From assembly GCA_964235945.1 (NCBI GenBank), contig CAXSDV010000019.1, positions 1 through 45,543 of the forward strand: a stretch of 45,543 nt of DNA, written 5' to 3'. The notes beneath the pieces were generated by a model, which saw only the letters and a program-made list of their open reading frames with translations, searched no databases and was not told where the DNA came from. A program made the position numbers and the translations under genes. This DNA is from JASLDZ01 sp964235945 (GTDB lineage Bacteria > Pseudomonadota > Alphaproteobacteria > Caulobacterales > Caulobacteraceae). Of the stretch, positions 1 through 8,160 are shown piece by piece. Every line of letters begins with the position of its first letter. The first letter of the stretch is position 1.

Positions 1-536
1 GCCTGGTAGGCGGTGGGGAAGATGTCGGACAGGAACAGCACCTGCTCGTCGTCCAGCCCGTCGGGAATCTTGATCGGCCCGACATTGCCGAACGGCACGC
101 GCACGTACTCCGCCTGCCCGCCGGCGTAGCCGCCCATCATGTGCGAATAGCCGAACAGGCCCGACCCCATGTAGCCGTACAGCGCCTCCATCATCGGCGC
201 CTTGTCCGAAGGGTTGGAGTTCTCGCACGCGCTCCAGAACTGGCTTTTGCAGTGCAGGCACGAGCCGCAGGCGATGGTGAAGGGCACCACCACCCGGTCG
301 CCCTTCTTGAGGTTCTTCACCTCGGGGCCGACCTCCTCCACCACGCCCATGAACTCGTGGCCCAGTATGTCGCCCGAGACCATGGTGGGGATCATGCCGT
401 CGTAGAGGTGCAGGTCCGACCCGCAGATGGCGGTGGCCGTGGTCTTGATGACGACGTCGTGCGGGTTGACGATCTTGGGGTCGGGAACGGTGTCGACGCG
501 CACGTCGTGCTTGCCGTGCCAGGTGAGGGCGCGCAT
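1..536 (-). CDS. Zinc-dependent alcohol/formaldehyde dehydrogenase-like protein (3' end outside the window)
   Basis: This is the N-terminal 178 residues or so of a medium-chain zinc dehydrogenase that would oxidise an alcohol or aldehyde adduct with NAD(P). Catalytic zinc ligands are visible at Cys38 (AICGSDLH) and His60-Glu61 (GHEFMG). The structural zinc site is the four-cysteine lobe Cys90, Cys93, Cys96 and Cys104. The order and spacing fit the glutathione-independent formaldehyde-dehydrogenase-like subgroup. The nucleotide-binding Rossmann half lies beyond the window edge, so the cofactor cannot be judged. The ATG start has a good AGGAG ribosome binding site just upstream. The gene is 50 bases downstream of the SRPBCC gene on the same strand, so the two are probably co-transcribed. 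The substrate is not known. Confidence 0.93.
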   Translation of the reverse strand, partial: MRALTWHGKHDVRVDTVPDPKIVNPHDVVIKTTATAICGSDLHLYDGMIPTMVSGDILGHEFMGVVEEVGPEVKNLKKGDRVVVPFTIACGSCLHCKSQFWSACENSNPSDKAPMMEALYGYMGSGLFGYSHMMGGYAGGQAEYVRVPFGNVGPIKIPDGLDDEQVLFLSDIFPTAYQ

Positions 537-586
537 GGGCGGCTCCTAGAAGCTCTGGTTCGTGGGGGTGGACGGCGGCGAGGCGC

Positions 587-1354
587 TCAGGCCTGCGCGA
601 AGCCGCCCTTCTTGAAGCGCGGCGCGGCGTCGGGCGCCTGGGTGGTGGCCACCTCGCCCGTCTCCATCAGCATCTTGAAGCGTCGCAGGTCGCGGTGCGC
701 CTGCTGGCCCGGCTCCTTCTGGAGCAGGGTGGCCAGGACGCGGCCGAGATCACCGCCGGGCGGTTCGTAGATGATGTGGGCGTGGACCTCGGTCCCGCGC
801 CCCTGGGTGGCGTCCTTGAACTCGACCACGCCGGCGTTCTTGACGGACGCGCCCTCCGCTGAAGCCCAGCCGATGCGCCGGCCGGGTTCGTCCTCGACCA
901 CCACCGCGTCCCACTCGACCGTGCGGCCGGCGGGCGCCTTGACCACCCAGTGCGAATGCTTGTCGTCCTTCACGTCGATGCGGTCGATGTTCTCCATGAA
1001 CGTGGCGAGGTTGGAGAAGTCGCGCCAGTATCGGTAGAGCTCCTCGCGCGGCTTGAGGATGCTCACCGACTTCTGCACCAGGGCGGCGGAGTTCCAGCCC
1101 TTGGCGCGGGCGACCTCATGTTCGGCGGGCCGGTCGGGCATCAGCGCGCGCTTGGCCGGGCAGCGCCCGCTCACGCCGCGCGCGAGCAACGCCCCGCCGG
1201 TCAGCGCCACCATGAGCCCGAACACGCCGCCCTTGCGCGCGCCCAGCGTCGCAAGCGTTCCGCCGCCCAGGATGGACGCCCACTTCTCCGCCCCCGCGAC
1301 GTTCAGGCCGTGACCCGTCAGGGTGGCGGGAGGGGCGTCCGACTTCACCGTCAT
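587..1354 (-). CDS. SRPBCC-family (cyclase/dehydrase-like) protein with N-terminal hydrophobic segments
   Basis: A 255-residue protein with two parts. Residues about 20-65 hold two short Gly/Ala-rich hydrophobic stretches resembling the YgaP-type membrane domain (DUF2892). Residues about 95-225 are a START/SRPBCC ligand-binding domain of the polyketide cyclase/dehydrase type (SVSILKPREELYRYWRDF, then a conserved VKAPAGRTVEWD strand). Such proteins bind small hydrophobic ligands, but the ligand here is unknown. The start at 1354 is chosen because a GAGGAG site sits six bases upstream; an ATG at 1372 has no such site. It lies between the AsmA-like gene and the zinc dehydrogenase on the same strand. 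SRPBCC and zinc dehydrogenase genes often neighbour one another, which suggests a shared but undefined role. Confidence 0.85.
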   Translation of the reverse strand: MTVKSDAPPATLTGHGLNVAGAEKWASILGGGTLATLGARKGGVFGLMVALTGGALLARGVSGRCPAKRALMPDRPAEHEVARAKGWNSAALVQKSVSILKPREELYRYWRDFSNLATFMENIDRIDVKDDKHSHWVVKAPAGRTVEWDAVVVEDEPGRRIGWASAEGASVKNAGVVEFKDATQGRGTEVHAHIIYEPPGGDLGRVLATLLQKEPGQQAHRDLRRFKMLMETGEVATTQAPDAAPRFKKGGFAQA

Positions 1355-1413
1355 GACGGCTCCTCGCTGCAACTACACGCGACCAACCGGCGGGAGCGAC
1401 GGCTGTTCCCGTC

Positions 1414-3555
1414 TTAGCGGGCGTGGTGGACCCGGCGGTGAGCGTGCCGGACCCGGCGATGGGCGTGGGCGGGAGAGGCGCGGACCGGACGCACCGCAGC
1501 CGGGCTGGTGCGCGCCTCGTTGAACAGCGCCTGGCAGTCGGCGTTCTTGGCGGTGCCCGGATCGACGAAGGGCAGGATGGCCAGCAGCGGGTTGACGAAG
1601 CCCAGCGCCACCGCGAGGCCGCCCTGCACCGCCGCCCCCACGGGCTTCACGCCGAAAGCGGGGCTCTTCAGGTGCCCGCCGACCGTGATGGGCGCGTTGA
1701 GGCGGAACAGCCGGAACTTGGTCGGCTTGCCCTGGAACTGCAGGTTCAGCGACTCGTCGGCGAGGTTGATGGAGCCCGTGCCGCGCACCACCACCACCGT
1801 GGTGTCGATCAGCACGTTGCGCGCCTGGAGAACGCCGTCCTTCACCACGAAGTCGGCCACCGCGCAGCGCAGGTCCGTCTCGTGGGTGTCCTTGGACAGG
1901 AGCTGGATCAGCCCCTTGCTGGCGTCCACGCCCAGGAGCTCGGCGAAAGCTTGGCGGATGTGGCCTCCGGGGATCACCGCGGTGACCTCGCCGTCGGAGG
2001 TGGAGGCGGCCTTGTGCACCGAGTTCCCCACGCCGCGCAGCTTGGCGCGCGCTTGCAGCGTGCCGTCCAGCGGCTTCTGGGCGCCGGCCTTGGCGGGGAT
2101 GAAGTTCTCCATGTGCACGTTGGACAGGCGCAGGTCCACGTCCGTCACGGGCGTGGCCCCGCGGGCGTTCAGCCGCGCGTTCCCGTTGAGCGAGCCCTGG
2201 GGGAAGGTCAGCGCGATCGGGTTGAGCTTGAGGTCGCCGTCGTCGAGCTTCACGCCCAGCGACACGGCGCGCAGCGGCAGTTTCGGCGCGTTCACCGCCG
2301 TGGCCTTGTAGGTCACGTCCGCGTCCATGACGCGCATGCGCTCGGTCTGCAGGGTGGCGTCGGGCAGCAGGCGCGTTCCCCCCGCGGTCTGCGCCTTGGT
2401 GACGGCCTTCTGCTGGGGCGTGGCGCTCTTGGCGTCGCCCTGCGCGCCGAACAGGGAGGCGAGGTCCTTGAAGTCCAGCAGGCGCGAACGCAGCCCCGCG
2501 CGCAGGAAGGGTCGCTTGGGCGCGGTGTCGACCGACAGGTCGCCCTCCAGGTCGCTGCCGCCCACGCGGCCCTCGAGCTTGGCGAGGCTGTAGAGCTTGC
2601 CCGTGCGCGTCAGCGTGCCCGCCACCCGGTAGGGCGGGGTGTTCGGCAGGGCCAGCCCCGTCAGGTAGTAGAGGTCGTTGAGGTCCTGGCCCTGCACGGT
2701 CAGCGCCGCCTGCACGCGCCCGAAGTCGAACGGGTGCGGGATGTTCCCGTGCGCCGTCATGCGCGTGGCCCCGGCGCTCACCTGGGCGTCGAACGGGTAG
2801 GGCTGGTCGCGGTGGATGTTGATCAGCGGTCCGCCGGCCACGTTCAGGTTGAACGCCTTGCCGTTGAGCAGGCCCTGGCCGCCCAGGTGGAACGTCTCGG
2901 CGTTGGAGCCGGTGTTGCGCTCGGTGGAGTTGATCGTGCCCGAGAAGCTCATCTTGCGCTGGACGAGGTTGGCGGTGATGTGGCCGTTCGCGATCACGAA
3001 CTTCTGGATCGGCGGCAGCTTCAGCGGCTTGGAGGGCTTCTTCTTCTCCTCGGGCGTGGCGAAGTCCCAGTTGGCGCGGCCGTGGGCGTCCTGGAGGAGC
3101 ACGAGGTTCGGGCGCTCGATGTCGACCACCGGCACGTCCAGGCGCCCGATGAACAGCGGCATGAGCTTCAGGGAGGCGGTGAAGCTCTCCACCTGCGCCA
3201 TGTCGCCCTTGGGGCCCCAGTCGGGCTGGCCGACCTTGATCCCCTCCACGCGCACGGTGGGCGTCCAGGTCAGGAGGTGCACGCGCAGGTGGCCGTCGAT
3301 GCGGACGCTGCGGTGGATCTTCTTGGACGCGAAGTCGGCGATGGGCTTCCTGAGCCAGTCCCACTGGAACAGCATCAGGAACAGGATCACGAGGAGGACG
3401 AGGGCGGCGAGCACGCCGCCGATCCAGCGCAGCGGCCCGGGGAAGCGGAACCGCGCCGGGCGGTCCGAACCGTCCTTGCGCCCGCCGCCGCCCTTGCGGG
3501 CGTGCGCGGCGTTGTCCGGGGCGCGCAGGTCGGGGGTGGCGGCGGTGTCGGTCAC
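1414..3555 (-). CDS. AsmA-family envelope protein
   Basis: A 713-residue protein with an N-terminal cytoplasmic tail rich in Gly and Lys, one membrane segment at about residues 46-66 (GGVLAALVLLVILFLMLF), and a long beta-rich periplasmic part. AsmA and TamB relatives are thought to bridge the inner and outer membranes and move phospholipid; that role is inferred from the family. The segment after the membrane helix (IADFASKKIHRSVRIDGHL) is the typical AsmA N-terminal domain. The C-terminal domain (residues about 440-660) matches the AsmA C-terminal module, with the usual strand TVVVVRGTGSINLADESL. The start is GTG; no upstream ATG fits. The last 20 residues or so form a His/Arg-rich tail encoded by a 21-base tandem duplication. 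The gene is probably in the tlpA-to-adh operon. Confidence 0.9.
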   Translation of the reverse strand: MTDTAATPDLRAPDNAAHARKGGGGRKDGSDRPARFRFPGPLRWIGGVLAALVLLVILFLMLFQWDWLRKPIADFASKKIHRSVRIDGHLRVHLLTWTPTVRVEGIKVGQPDWGPKGDMAQVESFTASLKLMPLFIGRLDVPVVDIERPNLVLLQDAHGRANWDFATPEEKKKPSKPLKLPPIQKFVIANGHITANLVQRKMSFSGTINSTERNTGSNAETFHLGGQGLLNGKAFNLNVAGGPLINIHRDQPYPFDAQVSAGATRMTAHGNIPHPFDFGRVQAALTVQGQDLNDLYYLTGLALPNTPPYRVAGTLTRTGKLYSLAKLEGRVGGSDLEGDLSVDTAPKRPFLRAGLRSRLLDFKDLASLFGAQGDAKSATPQQKAVTKAQTAGGTRLLPDATLQTERMRVMDADVTYKATAVNAPKLPLRAVSLGVKLDDGDLKLNPIALTFPQGSLNGNARLNARGATPVTDVDLRLSNVHMENFIPAKAGAQKPLDGTLQARAKLRGVGNSVHKAASTSDGEVTAVIPGGHIRQAFAELLGVDASKGLIQLLSKDTHETDLRCAVADFVVKDGVLQARNVLIDTTVVVVRGTGSINLADESLNLQFQGKPTKFRLFRLNAPITVGGHLKSPAFGVKPVGAAVQGGLAVALGFVNPLLAILPFVDPGTAKNADCQALFNEARTSPAAVRPVRASPAHAHRRVRHAHRRVHHAR
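1423..1464. repeat. 21-base imperfect tandem duplication encoding the AsmA C-terminal tail
   Basis: Two adjacent 21-base units (1423-1443 and 1444-1464) agree at 17 of 21 positions. Read on the minus strand they encode AHRRVRH followed by AHRRVHH, directly before the final Ala-Arg-stop of the AsmA-like protein. It is an in-frame duplication that lengthened the C-terminus and made it His/Arg-rich. Confidence 0.8.
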
Positions 3556-3642
3556 GGGTTCGAGCCTTCGCGCGTCAACCCGCTTAAAGCCACCTGAGCC
3601 GTGGATTCGTTCCTTCGCGTCCCGTCGAACGGTCCGAAGGCG

Positions 3643-4398
3643 TCAGAAATGGCCGACATGCCCGCCGTCCACGCAAAGGGTCTGGCCCGTGACGAAGCCC
3701 GCGGCGGGCGAGGCCAGGAACACCACGGCGCCCGCGACCTCCCACGGCTCGCCCCAGCGCCCGAGCGAGGTGCGGCCCGCCAGCCAGCCGGCCACCTGCG
3801 GGTCGGCGACCATGTCGGCGTTGGCTTCCGTGGCGATGTAGCCCGGGGCCACCGCGTTGACCGTGATCCGGTCGCCCCCGAGCTCGGCGGCCAGGGCGCG
3901 GGTCAGCGCGTCCAGGCCGCCCTTGGCGGCGGTGTAGGCGGCGTCGCCTCCGCGGGCCAGGGGGCCGGCGATGGAGGTCAGGTTGACGATCCGCCCGCCC
4001 CGCCCGCGCCGCCGCATGCCGGCCGCCGCCCGGCGCGACAGCTCGAAGGGCGCCACGAGGTCCACCTCCAGCAGGGCGCGGACCCGGTCGGGGGTCAGGG
4101 CCTCCAGCGGCGCGCGGTCGCGGACCCCGGCGTTGTTGACCAGGATGTCGGGGGCCCCCTCCGCCTCCAGGCGCGCGAAGGCGTCCTCCAGCGCACGCGG
4201 GTCGGCCAGGTCGAACGCCAGGGGCGTGAGCGCCGGGCCGAGCTCGGCCGCCAGCGCCTCCAACGGCGCCGGGTCGCGCCCGCTCGCCCACACGCGCGCG
4301 CCCGCCGCCGTCAGGCTGCGCGCGATCTCGCGTCCGAGCCCGCGCCCGGCCCCGGTGACCAGGGCGGACAGGCCGTGAAGGGCGAAAGGGTGGGTCAC
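3643..4398 (-). CDS. Short-chain dehydrogenase/reductase (SDR)
   Basis: A 251-residue classical SDR. The cofactor-binding glycine motif GAGRGLG is at residues 17-23, the NNAG motif follows at about 90, the catalytic Ser is in LTSIAG near 140, and the YTAAK catalytic Tyr-Lys pair is near 155. The C-terminus has the usual APGYI and GQTLCVDGG signatures. It would carry out NAD(P)-dependent oxidation or reduction of an alcohol or ketone. The nearest named type is the gluconate 5-dehydrogenase/3-oxoacyl reductase group, but the substrate cannot be assigned. The start is GTG at 4398, 13 bases after the stop of the upstream serine-hydrolase-like gene, so translation is probably coupled. No strong ribosome binding site is visible. 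Confidence 0.92.
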   Translation of the reverse strand: MTHPFALHGLSALVTGAGRGLGREIARSLTAAGARVWASGRDPAPLEALAAELGPALTPLAFDLADPRALEDAFARLEAEGAPDILVNNAGVRDRAPLEALTPDRVRALLEVDLVAPFELSRRAAAGMRRRGRGGRIVNLTSIAGPLARGGDAAYTAAKGGLDALTRALAAELGGDRITVNAVAPGYIATEANADMVADPQVAGWLAGRTSLGRWGEPWEVAGAVVFLASPAAGFVTGQTLCVDGGHVGHF

Positions 4399-4411
4399 GT
4401 GCCGCGCCCGC

Positions 4412-5569
4412 TCAGGCGTAAGTCTGGATCAGCTTCAGCGACAAGCGGCGCGCGGCCTCGATCCCGCCCCCCGTTTCCGCGTTGGCCACGGTGATCACCG
4501 CCAGGCCGCGCGCGGGGGCGACCTGCGCCTGAGCGTGCCAGAGCGTGTTGGAGCCCTCCTGGCTCAGCACCGGCCCCTTGGCCCAGCCTTCCGACGCCAG
4601 CACGCGCCAGCCCAGACCGTAGTCGCCGTCCTGCCCGCCCCAGGGGCGGGCCAAGCGGTTCAGCGTGTCCGGCTTGAGGTAGCCCCCGCCGTCCGTGAGG
4701 AACACGCGCACGAAGCGGGCGTAATCGGCCAGGCTCAGGTGCACCCCGGTGGCGGGGGCCAGCACCGCGGGGAAGCCCGCCAGCCCTGCGGGGTCGATGG
4801 CGTGCAGCCGCCGGTCCTCGCCCAGCCGGTGGCCCCAGGGCGCGGCCCCGAGCGGCGGGCCGAAGCCCGCGGAGGTCAGGCCCAGCGGGCGGAACAGGCC
4901 GTCGGTCATCGCCGTCTCCCAGGGCGAGTCGGTGAGCCGCTCCAGCGCCGCGCCCGCCAGCGCGTAATTGAGCTTGGCGTACTCGAACCCGCCCGGCGGC
5001 AGGGGCGGCGGGCCGCTCAGGAGTTGCTGGGCGAGTTCGGTGCGCTGGACGCGGCGCGGGCGCGGGTCGGCGGCGGCGCGGGCCAGCCAGTCGGCGTCGA
5101 TCGCCCCCGTGTCCGTCAGCCCCGCCCGGTGCGCCAGCACGTCGTCAATCCGCACGTCCGTCCAGGCCGGGTGCGGCTTGATGTCGGGAAACAGCGCGGG
5201 GATCGTCGCGCTCCAGGACGCGCGGCCCGCCTCCACCCGCCGCGCGTAGAGCGCGGAGGTCAGCGCCTGGGTGTTGGAGCCGATGTCCCACAGGTCGCCG
5301 CGTTGGACCGGAACGGGCTCGTCGATGCGGCGACGGCCGCCCACGGCCAGGAACAGCGTCCCGGTGGGCGTCACCACCGCCCCGCCCGCGGCGGGTGCGC
5401 CCGTGGAGCGCGCCATGTCCGCCGGGTCCACCGCCGGGGGCTTCCGGGCGCCGAAGGGCAGCGGGATGGGGATGGCGGCCCGGGCGGGCGCGGCCAGGAG
5501 GGCGGCGGCGCCCGCGCCCAGCAGCGCGCGGCGGCCCGGGTCCGCGGAAGGAGCGGCGGCGTCGGTCAT
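4412..5569 (-). CDS. Serine-hydrolase/beta-lactamase-fold protein with altered catalytic motifs
   Basis: A 385-residue exported protein of the class C beta-lactamase/CubicO serine hydrolase fold. It begins with a Tat-type signal (RRALLGAGAAALLAAPARA, residues 13-31). The overall pattern of the family is clear: the IGSNT motif-1 region, the DVLAHRAGL loop, PLGLTSAGF, and YGLGW. The three catalytic motifs are not standard. Motif 1 is Ser98-Asn-Thr-Gln101 where SxxK is expected. Motif 2 is Tyr197-Ala-Lys199 where YxN is expected. Motif 3 is Gln337-Glu-Gly339 where HxG or KTG is expected. Ser98 is retained. It may be a binding protein without hydrolase activity, or an enzyme with a relocated general base. 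A GGAGG site precedes the ATG. It sits between tlpA and the SDR gene. Confidence 0.88.
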   Translation of the reverse strand: MTDAAAPSADPGRRALLGAGAAALLAAPARAAIPIPLPFGARKPPAVDPADMARSTGAPAAGGAVVTPTGTLFLAVGGRRRIDEPVPVQRGDLWDIGSNTQALTSALYARRVEAGRASWSATIPALFPDIKPHPAWTDVRIDDVLAHRAGLTDTGAIDADWLARAAADPRPRRVQRTELAQQLLSGPPPLPPGGFEYAKLNYALAGAALERLTDSPWETAMTDGLFRPLGLTSAGFGPPLGAAPWGHRLGEDRRLHAIDPAGLAGFPAVLAPATGVHLSLADYARFVRVFLTDGGGYLKPDTLNRLARPWGGQDGDYGLGWRVLASEGWAKGPVLSQEGSNTLWHAQAQVAPARGLAVITVANAETGGGIEAARRLSLKLIQTYA

Positions 5570-5641
5570 GGGCGTCCTCCTCCCCCGCCCGGGCGGCGAG
5601 ATGAAGGCGCGGGCGTGTCCGGACCCGCCGCGGGCGCGCGC

Positions 5642-6328
5642 TCAGGCGGGCTCGGCGGCGAGCTTGCCGACGATGCGGCGCACCTGGTCGCCCGCCCAGT
5701 CCACGTCGCTGGCCACCGTGGCGCGGGCGCGGCCGCGCTTGTCGTAGATCAGCGTGGTGGGGAAGCCCATCACCGGCGGCTTCAGCGCCGAGGGGAAGGC
5801 GAACTGCGGGTCCTGGTAGAAGGCGAGCGGCGCGTTCTTGGCGATGAACGCTTTGGCGCGCGCCCCGGCGGAGGCGCGGTCCACCGACAGGGCCACGACC
5901 TTCACGGGCTTGCCCGCCATGGAGGCCTGCAGCGCCGCCAGGGTCGGCATCTCCTTGATGCAGGGCGCGCACCAGGTGGCCCACAGGTTGAGCACCACCA
6001 CCTGGCCCTTGAAGTCGGACATCCGCACGGTCTTGCCCGCGCCGTCCACGAAGGCGGCGGTCGGCGCGGGGACGCCCTGGCCGGAGGGCAGGAGCGGCGG
6101 GATCACGTGCAGGGCGGGCGCCGTGGCCGCCTCCGCCCGGCTGACGAAGGTGCCCGACACGCCGGCGGGGCCCCGCGCTTCCCGGTACTCCATGCCCGGT
6201 TTGAAGACGGCCCCGCCCGTGATGTAGAGCACGCCCGCGACGCCCAGGGCCGCCGCCGCCGTCACCGCCAGCCGCAGCGGCAGGGGCCAGGCGACCGCGG
6301 GCTTGGGGGGCGGGGGAGTATCCGACAT
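5642..6328 (-). CDS. tlpA: TlpA-family thiol:disulfide oxidoreductase
   Basis: A 228-residue membrane-anchored thioredoxin-fold protein facing the periplasm. A signal anchor spans residues about 16-37, and the active-site motif WCAPC places cysteines at 120 and 123, in the TlpA/ResA context LNLWATWCAPCIKEMP. The cis-proline loop is seen in PVMGFPTTLI. TlpA-type proteins reduce periplasmic cysteines, classically in cytochrome oxidase copper-site assembly; which client is served here is not shown. The start codon overlaps the argH start codon on the other strand, and no other ATG lies between it and the membrane anchor. It is the first gene of the leftward run that continues with the serine-hydrolase-like gene 72 bases later. 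Confidence 0.92.
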   Translation of the reverse strand: MSDTPPPPKPAVAWPLPLRLAVTAAAALGVAGVLYITGGAVFKPGMEYREARGPAGVSGTFVSRAEAATAPALHVIPPLLPSGQGVPAPTAAFVDGAGKTVRMSDFKGQVVVLNLWATWCAPCIKEMPTLAALQASMAGKPVKVVALSVDRASAGARAKAFIAKNAPLAFYQDPQFAFPSALKPPVMGFPTTLIYDKRGRARATVASDVDWAGDQVRRIVGKLAAEPA

Positions 6329-7748
6329 GGCCGATCAGCCTTCCGAGGGGACGCGGGCGCAGGCGCCCGTAGGCCAACAGATGTGGGGCGGTCGCTTCTC
6401 CGCCAAGCCCGCCGAGCTTATGCAGGCCATCAACGTCTCCATCGGCTTCGACAAGCGGCTGGCGCGCCAGGACCTGGCCGGCTCGCGCGCGCACGCGGCC
6501 ATGCTGCACGCGGTGGGCGTGCTCTCCGCCGCCGACCACCTGGCCATCGCCGGCGGGCTGGACGCGGTGGAGGCGGAGATGGCCGCCGGGACCTTCCCCT
6601 ACCGCGACGCCTTCGAGGACATCCACATGAACGTGGAGGCGCGCCTGGCCGAGCTGATCGGCCCCGTGGCGGGGCGCCTGCACACCGCCCGCTCGCGCAA
6701 CGACCAGGTGGCGCTCGACTTCCGCCTGTGGGTGCGCGAGGCGTGCGACGGCGCCGTGGCCGCGCTGGAGGCGCTGCAGCGCGCGCTGCTGGCCAAGGCC
6801 GAACGCCACGCGGACACGCTGATGCCCGGCTTCACCCACCTGCAGCCCGCCCAGCCCGTCACCTTCGGCCACCACCTGATGGCCTACGTGGAGATGTTCG
6901 GCCGCGACGCCGGCCGCTTCCGCGACGCCCGCGCCCGCATGAACGAGAGCCCGCTGGGAGCGGCGGCGCTGGCGGGCTCGCCCTTCCCCATCGACCGCCA
7001 CATGACCGCGCGGGCGCTGGGGTTCGAGCGCCCCACCGCCAACAGCCTGGACAGCGTCAGCGACCGCGACTTCGCGCTGGAGGCGCTGTCCGCCGCCAAC
7101 CTCTGCGCGATCCACCTGTCGCGCCTGGCGGAGGAGATCGTGCTCTGGTGCACGCCGCAGTTCGGCTTCGTGCGCCTGTCGGACGCCTTCACCACCGGCA
7201 GCTCGATCATGCCGCAGAAGAAGAACCCGGACGCCGCCGAGCTCGTGCGCGCCAAGACCGGCCGGGTTCTGGGAAGCCTGACCCAGCTCGCCGTGGTGAT
7301 GAAGGGCCTGCCCCTCGCCTATTCCAAGGACATGCAGGAGGACAAGGTCCCGACCTTCGAGGCCTTCGACGCCCTGTCCCTCAGCCTGGCGGCCATGGCC
7401 GGCATGGTCGGCGACATGGAGCCCGACGCCGAGCGCATGGCGGCGGCGGCGGGCGCGGGCTTCTCCACCGCCACCGACCTCGCCGACTGGCTGGTGCGCG
7501 AGACGGGGCTGCCGTTCCGCGAAGCCCACCACGTCACCGGCCGCGCCGTGCGCGAAGCGGAGGCGCGGGGCGTGGGCCTGGCCGACCTGCCGCTGGACGC
7601 CTTGCAGGCGCTGCACCCGGCGATCACGGACGGCGTGTACGCGGTGCTCACCCCCGAGCGCTCCGCCGCCAGCCGCACGAGCTACGGCGGAACCGCGCCC
7701 GCGGCCGTGCGTAAGCAGGTGGAATCCTGGAAGGACCGCCTGCGATGA
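6327..7748 (+). CDS. argH: Argininosuccinate lyase
   Basis: A 473-residue enzyme that splits argininosuccinate into arginine and fumarate, the last step of arginine synthesis, in the cytoplasm. The MWGGRF N-terminal motif, the TARSRNDQ loop, the THLQPAQP motif and the fumarase/aspartase-superfamily signature GSSIMPQKKNPD (the flexible catalytic Ser loop) are all present. Length matches the family. The chosen start at 6327 gives MADQPSEG; an internal ATG at MWGGRF is possible, but this N-terminal extension is common. The start overlaps the tlpA start on the opposite strand, so its promoter would have to lie inside tlpA. The stop overlaps the lptM start by ATGA. Confidence 0.97.
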   Translation: MADQPSEGTRAQAPVGQQMWGGRFSAKPAELMQAINVSIGFDKRLARQDLAGSRAHAAMLHAVGVLSAADHLAIAGGLDAVEAEMAAGTFPYRDAFEDIHMNVEARLAELIGPVAGRLHTARSRNDQVALDFRLWVREACDGAVAALEALQRALLAKAERHADTLMPGFTHLQPAQPVTFGHHLMAYVEMFGRDAGRFRDARARMNESPLGAAALAGSPFPIDRHMTARALGFERPTANSLDSVSDRDFALEALSAANLCAIHLSRLAEEIVLWCTPQFGFVRLSDAFTTGSSIMPQKKNPDAAELVRAKTGRVLGSLTQLAVVMKGLPLAYSKDMQEDKVPTFEAFDALSLSLAAMAGMVGDMEPDAERMAAAAGAGFSTATDLADWLVRETGLPFREAHHVTGRAVREAEARGVGLADLPLDALQALHPAITDGVYAVLTPERSAASRTSYGGTAPAAVRKQVESWKDRLR

Positions 7749-8140
7749 GCGCCGCCCCCCGCCTGAAGGCCGCCGCCGGAAGCCTGGCGCTCCTGGTGGC
7801 CGCCGCCTGCGCCACCACCGCCTGCGGTCGCCAGGGCGCGTTGCAGCGCCCCGCCCCCCTGTTCGGCGACAAGGCGCGCGCCGACTACCAGGCCAGCCAG
7901 GACGAGCGCAGCCGGTCGGCCCAGCGCCGCGCCGCCCGCCGCAACGGAACGAGCCAGCCCGCGAACACGTCCACCGACCCGAGCCAGACCGACAGCTCGA
8001 CCGTCGACCCCGACAACCGTCCGCCGACCACCCGCGACATCCAGGATCCGGCCCAGCAGCTTTCGCCGCTGAGTTCCTCCCCGGTGGCGGGCGCGCCCAA
8101 CATCCTGGGCTCGCCGGTGCAGACCACCTCGCCCTACTGA
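7745..8140 (+). CDS. lptM: LptM-like small lipoprotein
   Basis: A 131-residue lipoprotein between argH and lysA. The signal peptide ends in a cysteine followed by GRQGALQRP, which matches the LptM (YifL) hallmark CG-x-x-G-x-L-x-x-P. In E. coli LptM helps LptD mature during lipopolysaccharide transporter assembly. Two cysteines (22 and 27) could be lipidated; Cys27 fits the family motif. The rest is polar, Ser/Thr/Gln-rich and probably disordered, ending SPVQTTSPY. It is about twice as long as E. coli LptM. It overlaps argH by four bases (ATGA), and lysA follows 20 bases later; placement of lptM before lysA is common in proteobacteria. The identification rests on the motif and context. Confidence 0.75.
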   Translation: MSAAPRLKAAAGSLALLVAAACATTACGRQGALQRPAPLFGDKARADYQASQDERSRSAQRRAARRNGTSQPANTSTDPSQTDSSTVDPDNRPPTTRDIQDPAQQLSPLSSSPVAGAPNILGSPVQTTSPY

Positions 8141-8160
8141 CGCCGGAGCGGCCGCCCACC

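Noticed and set aside
3550..3610. tRNA-like GGTTCGA sequence near the AsmA start
   Set aside because: No acceptor or anticodon stems could be found around it. No tRNA was found anywhere in the window.
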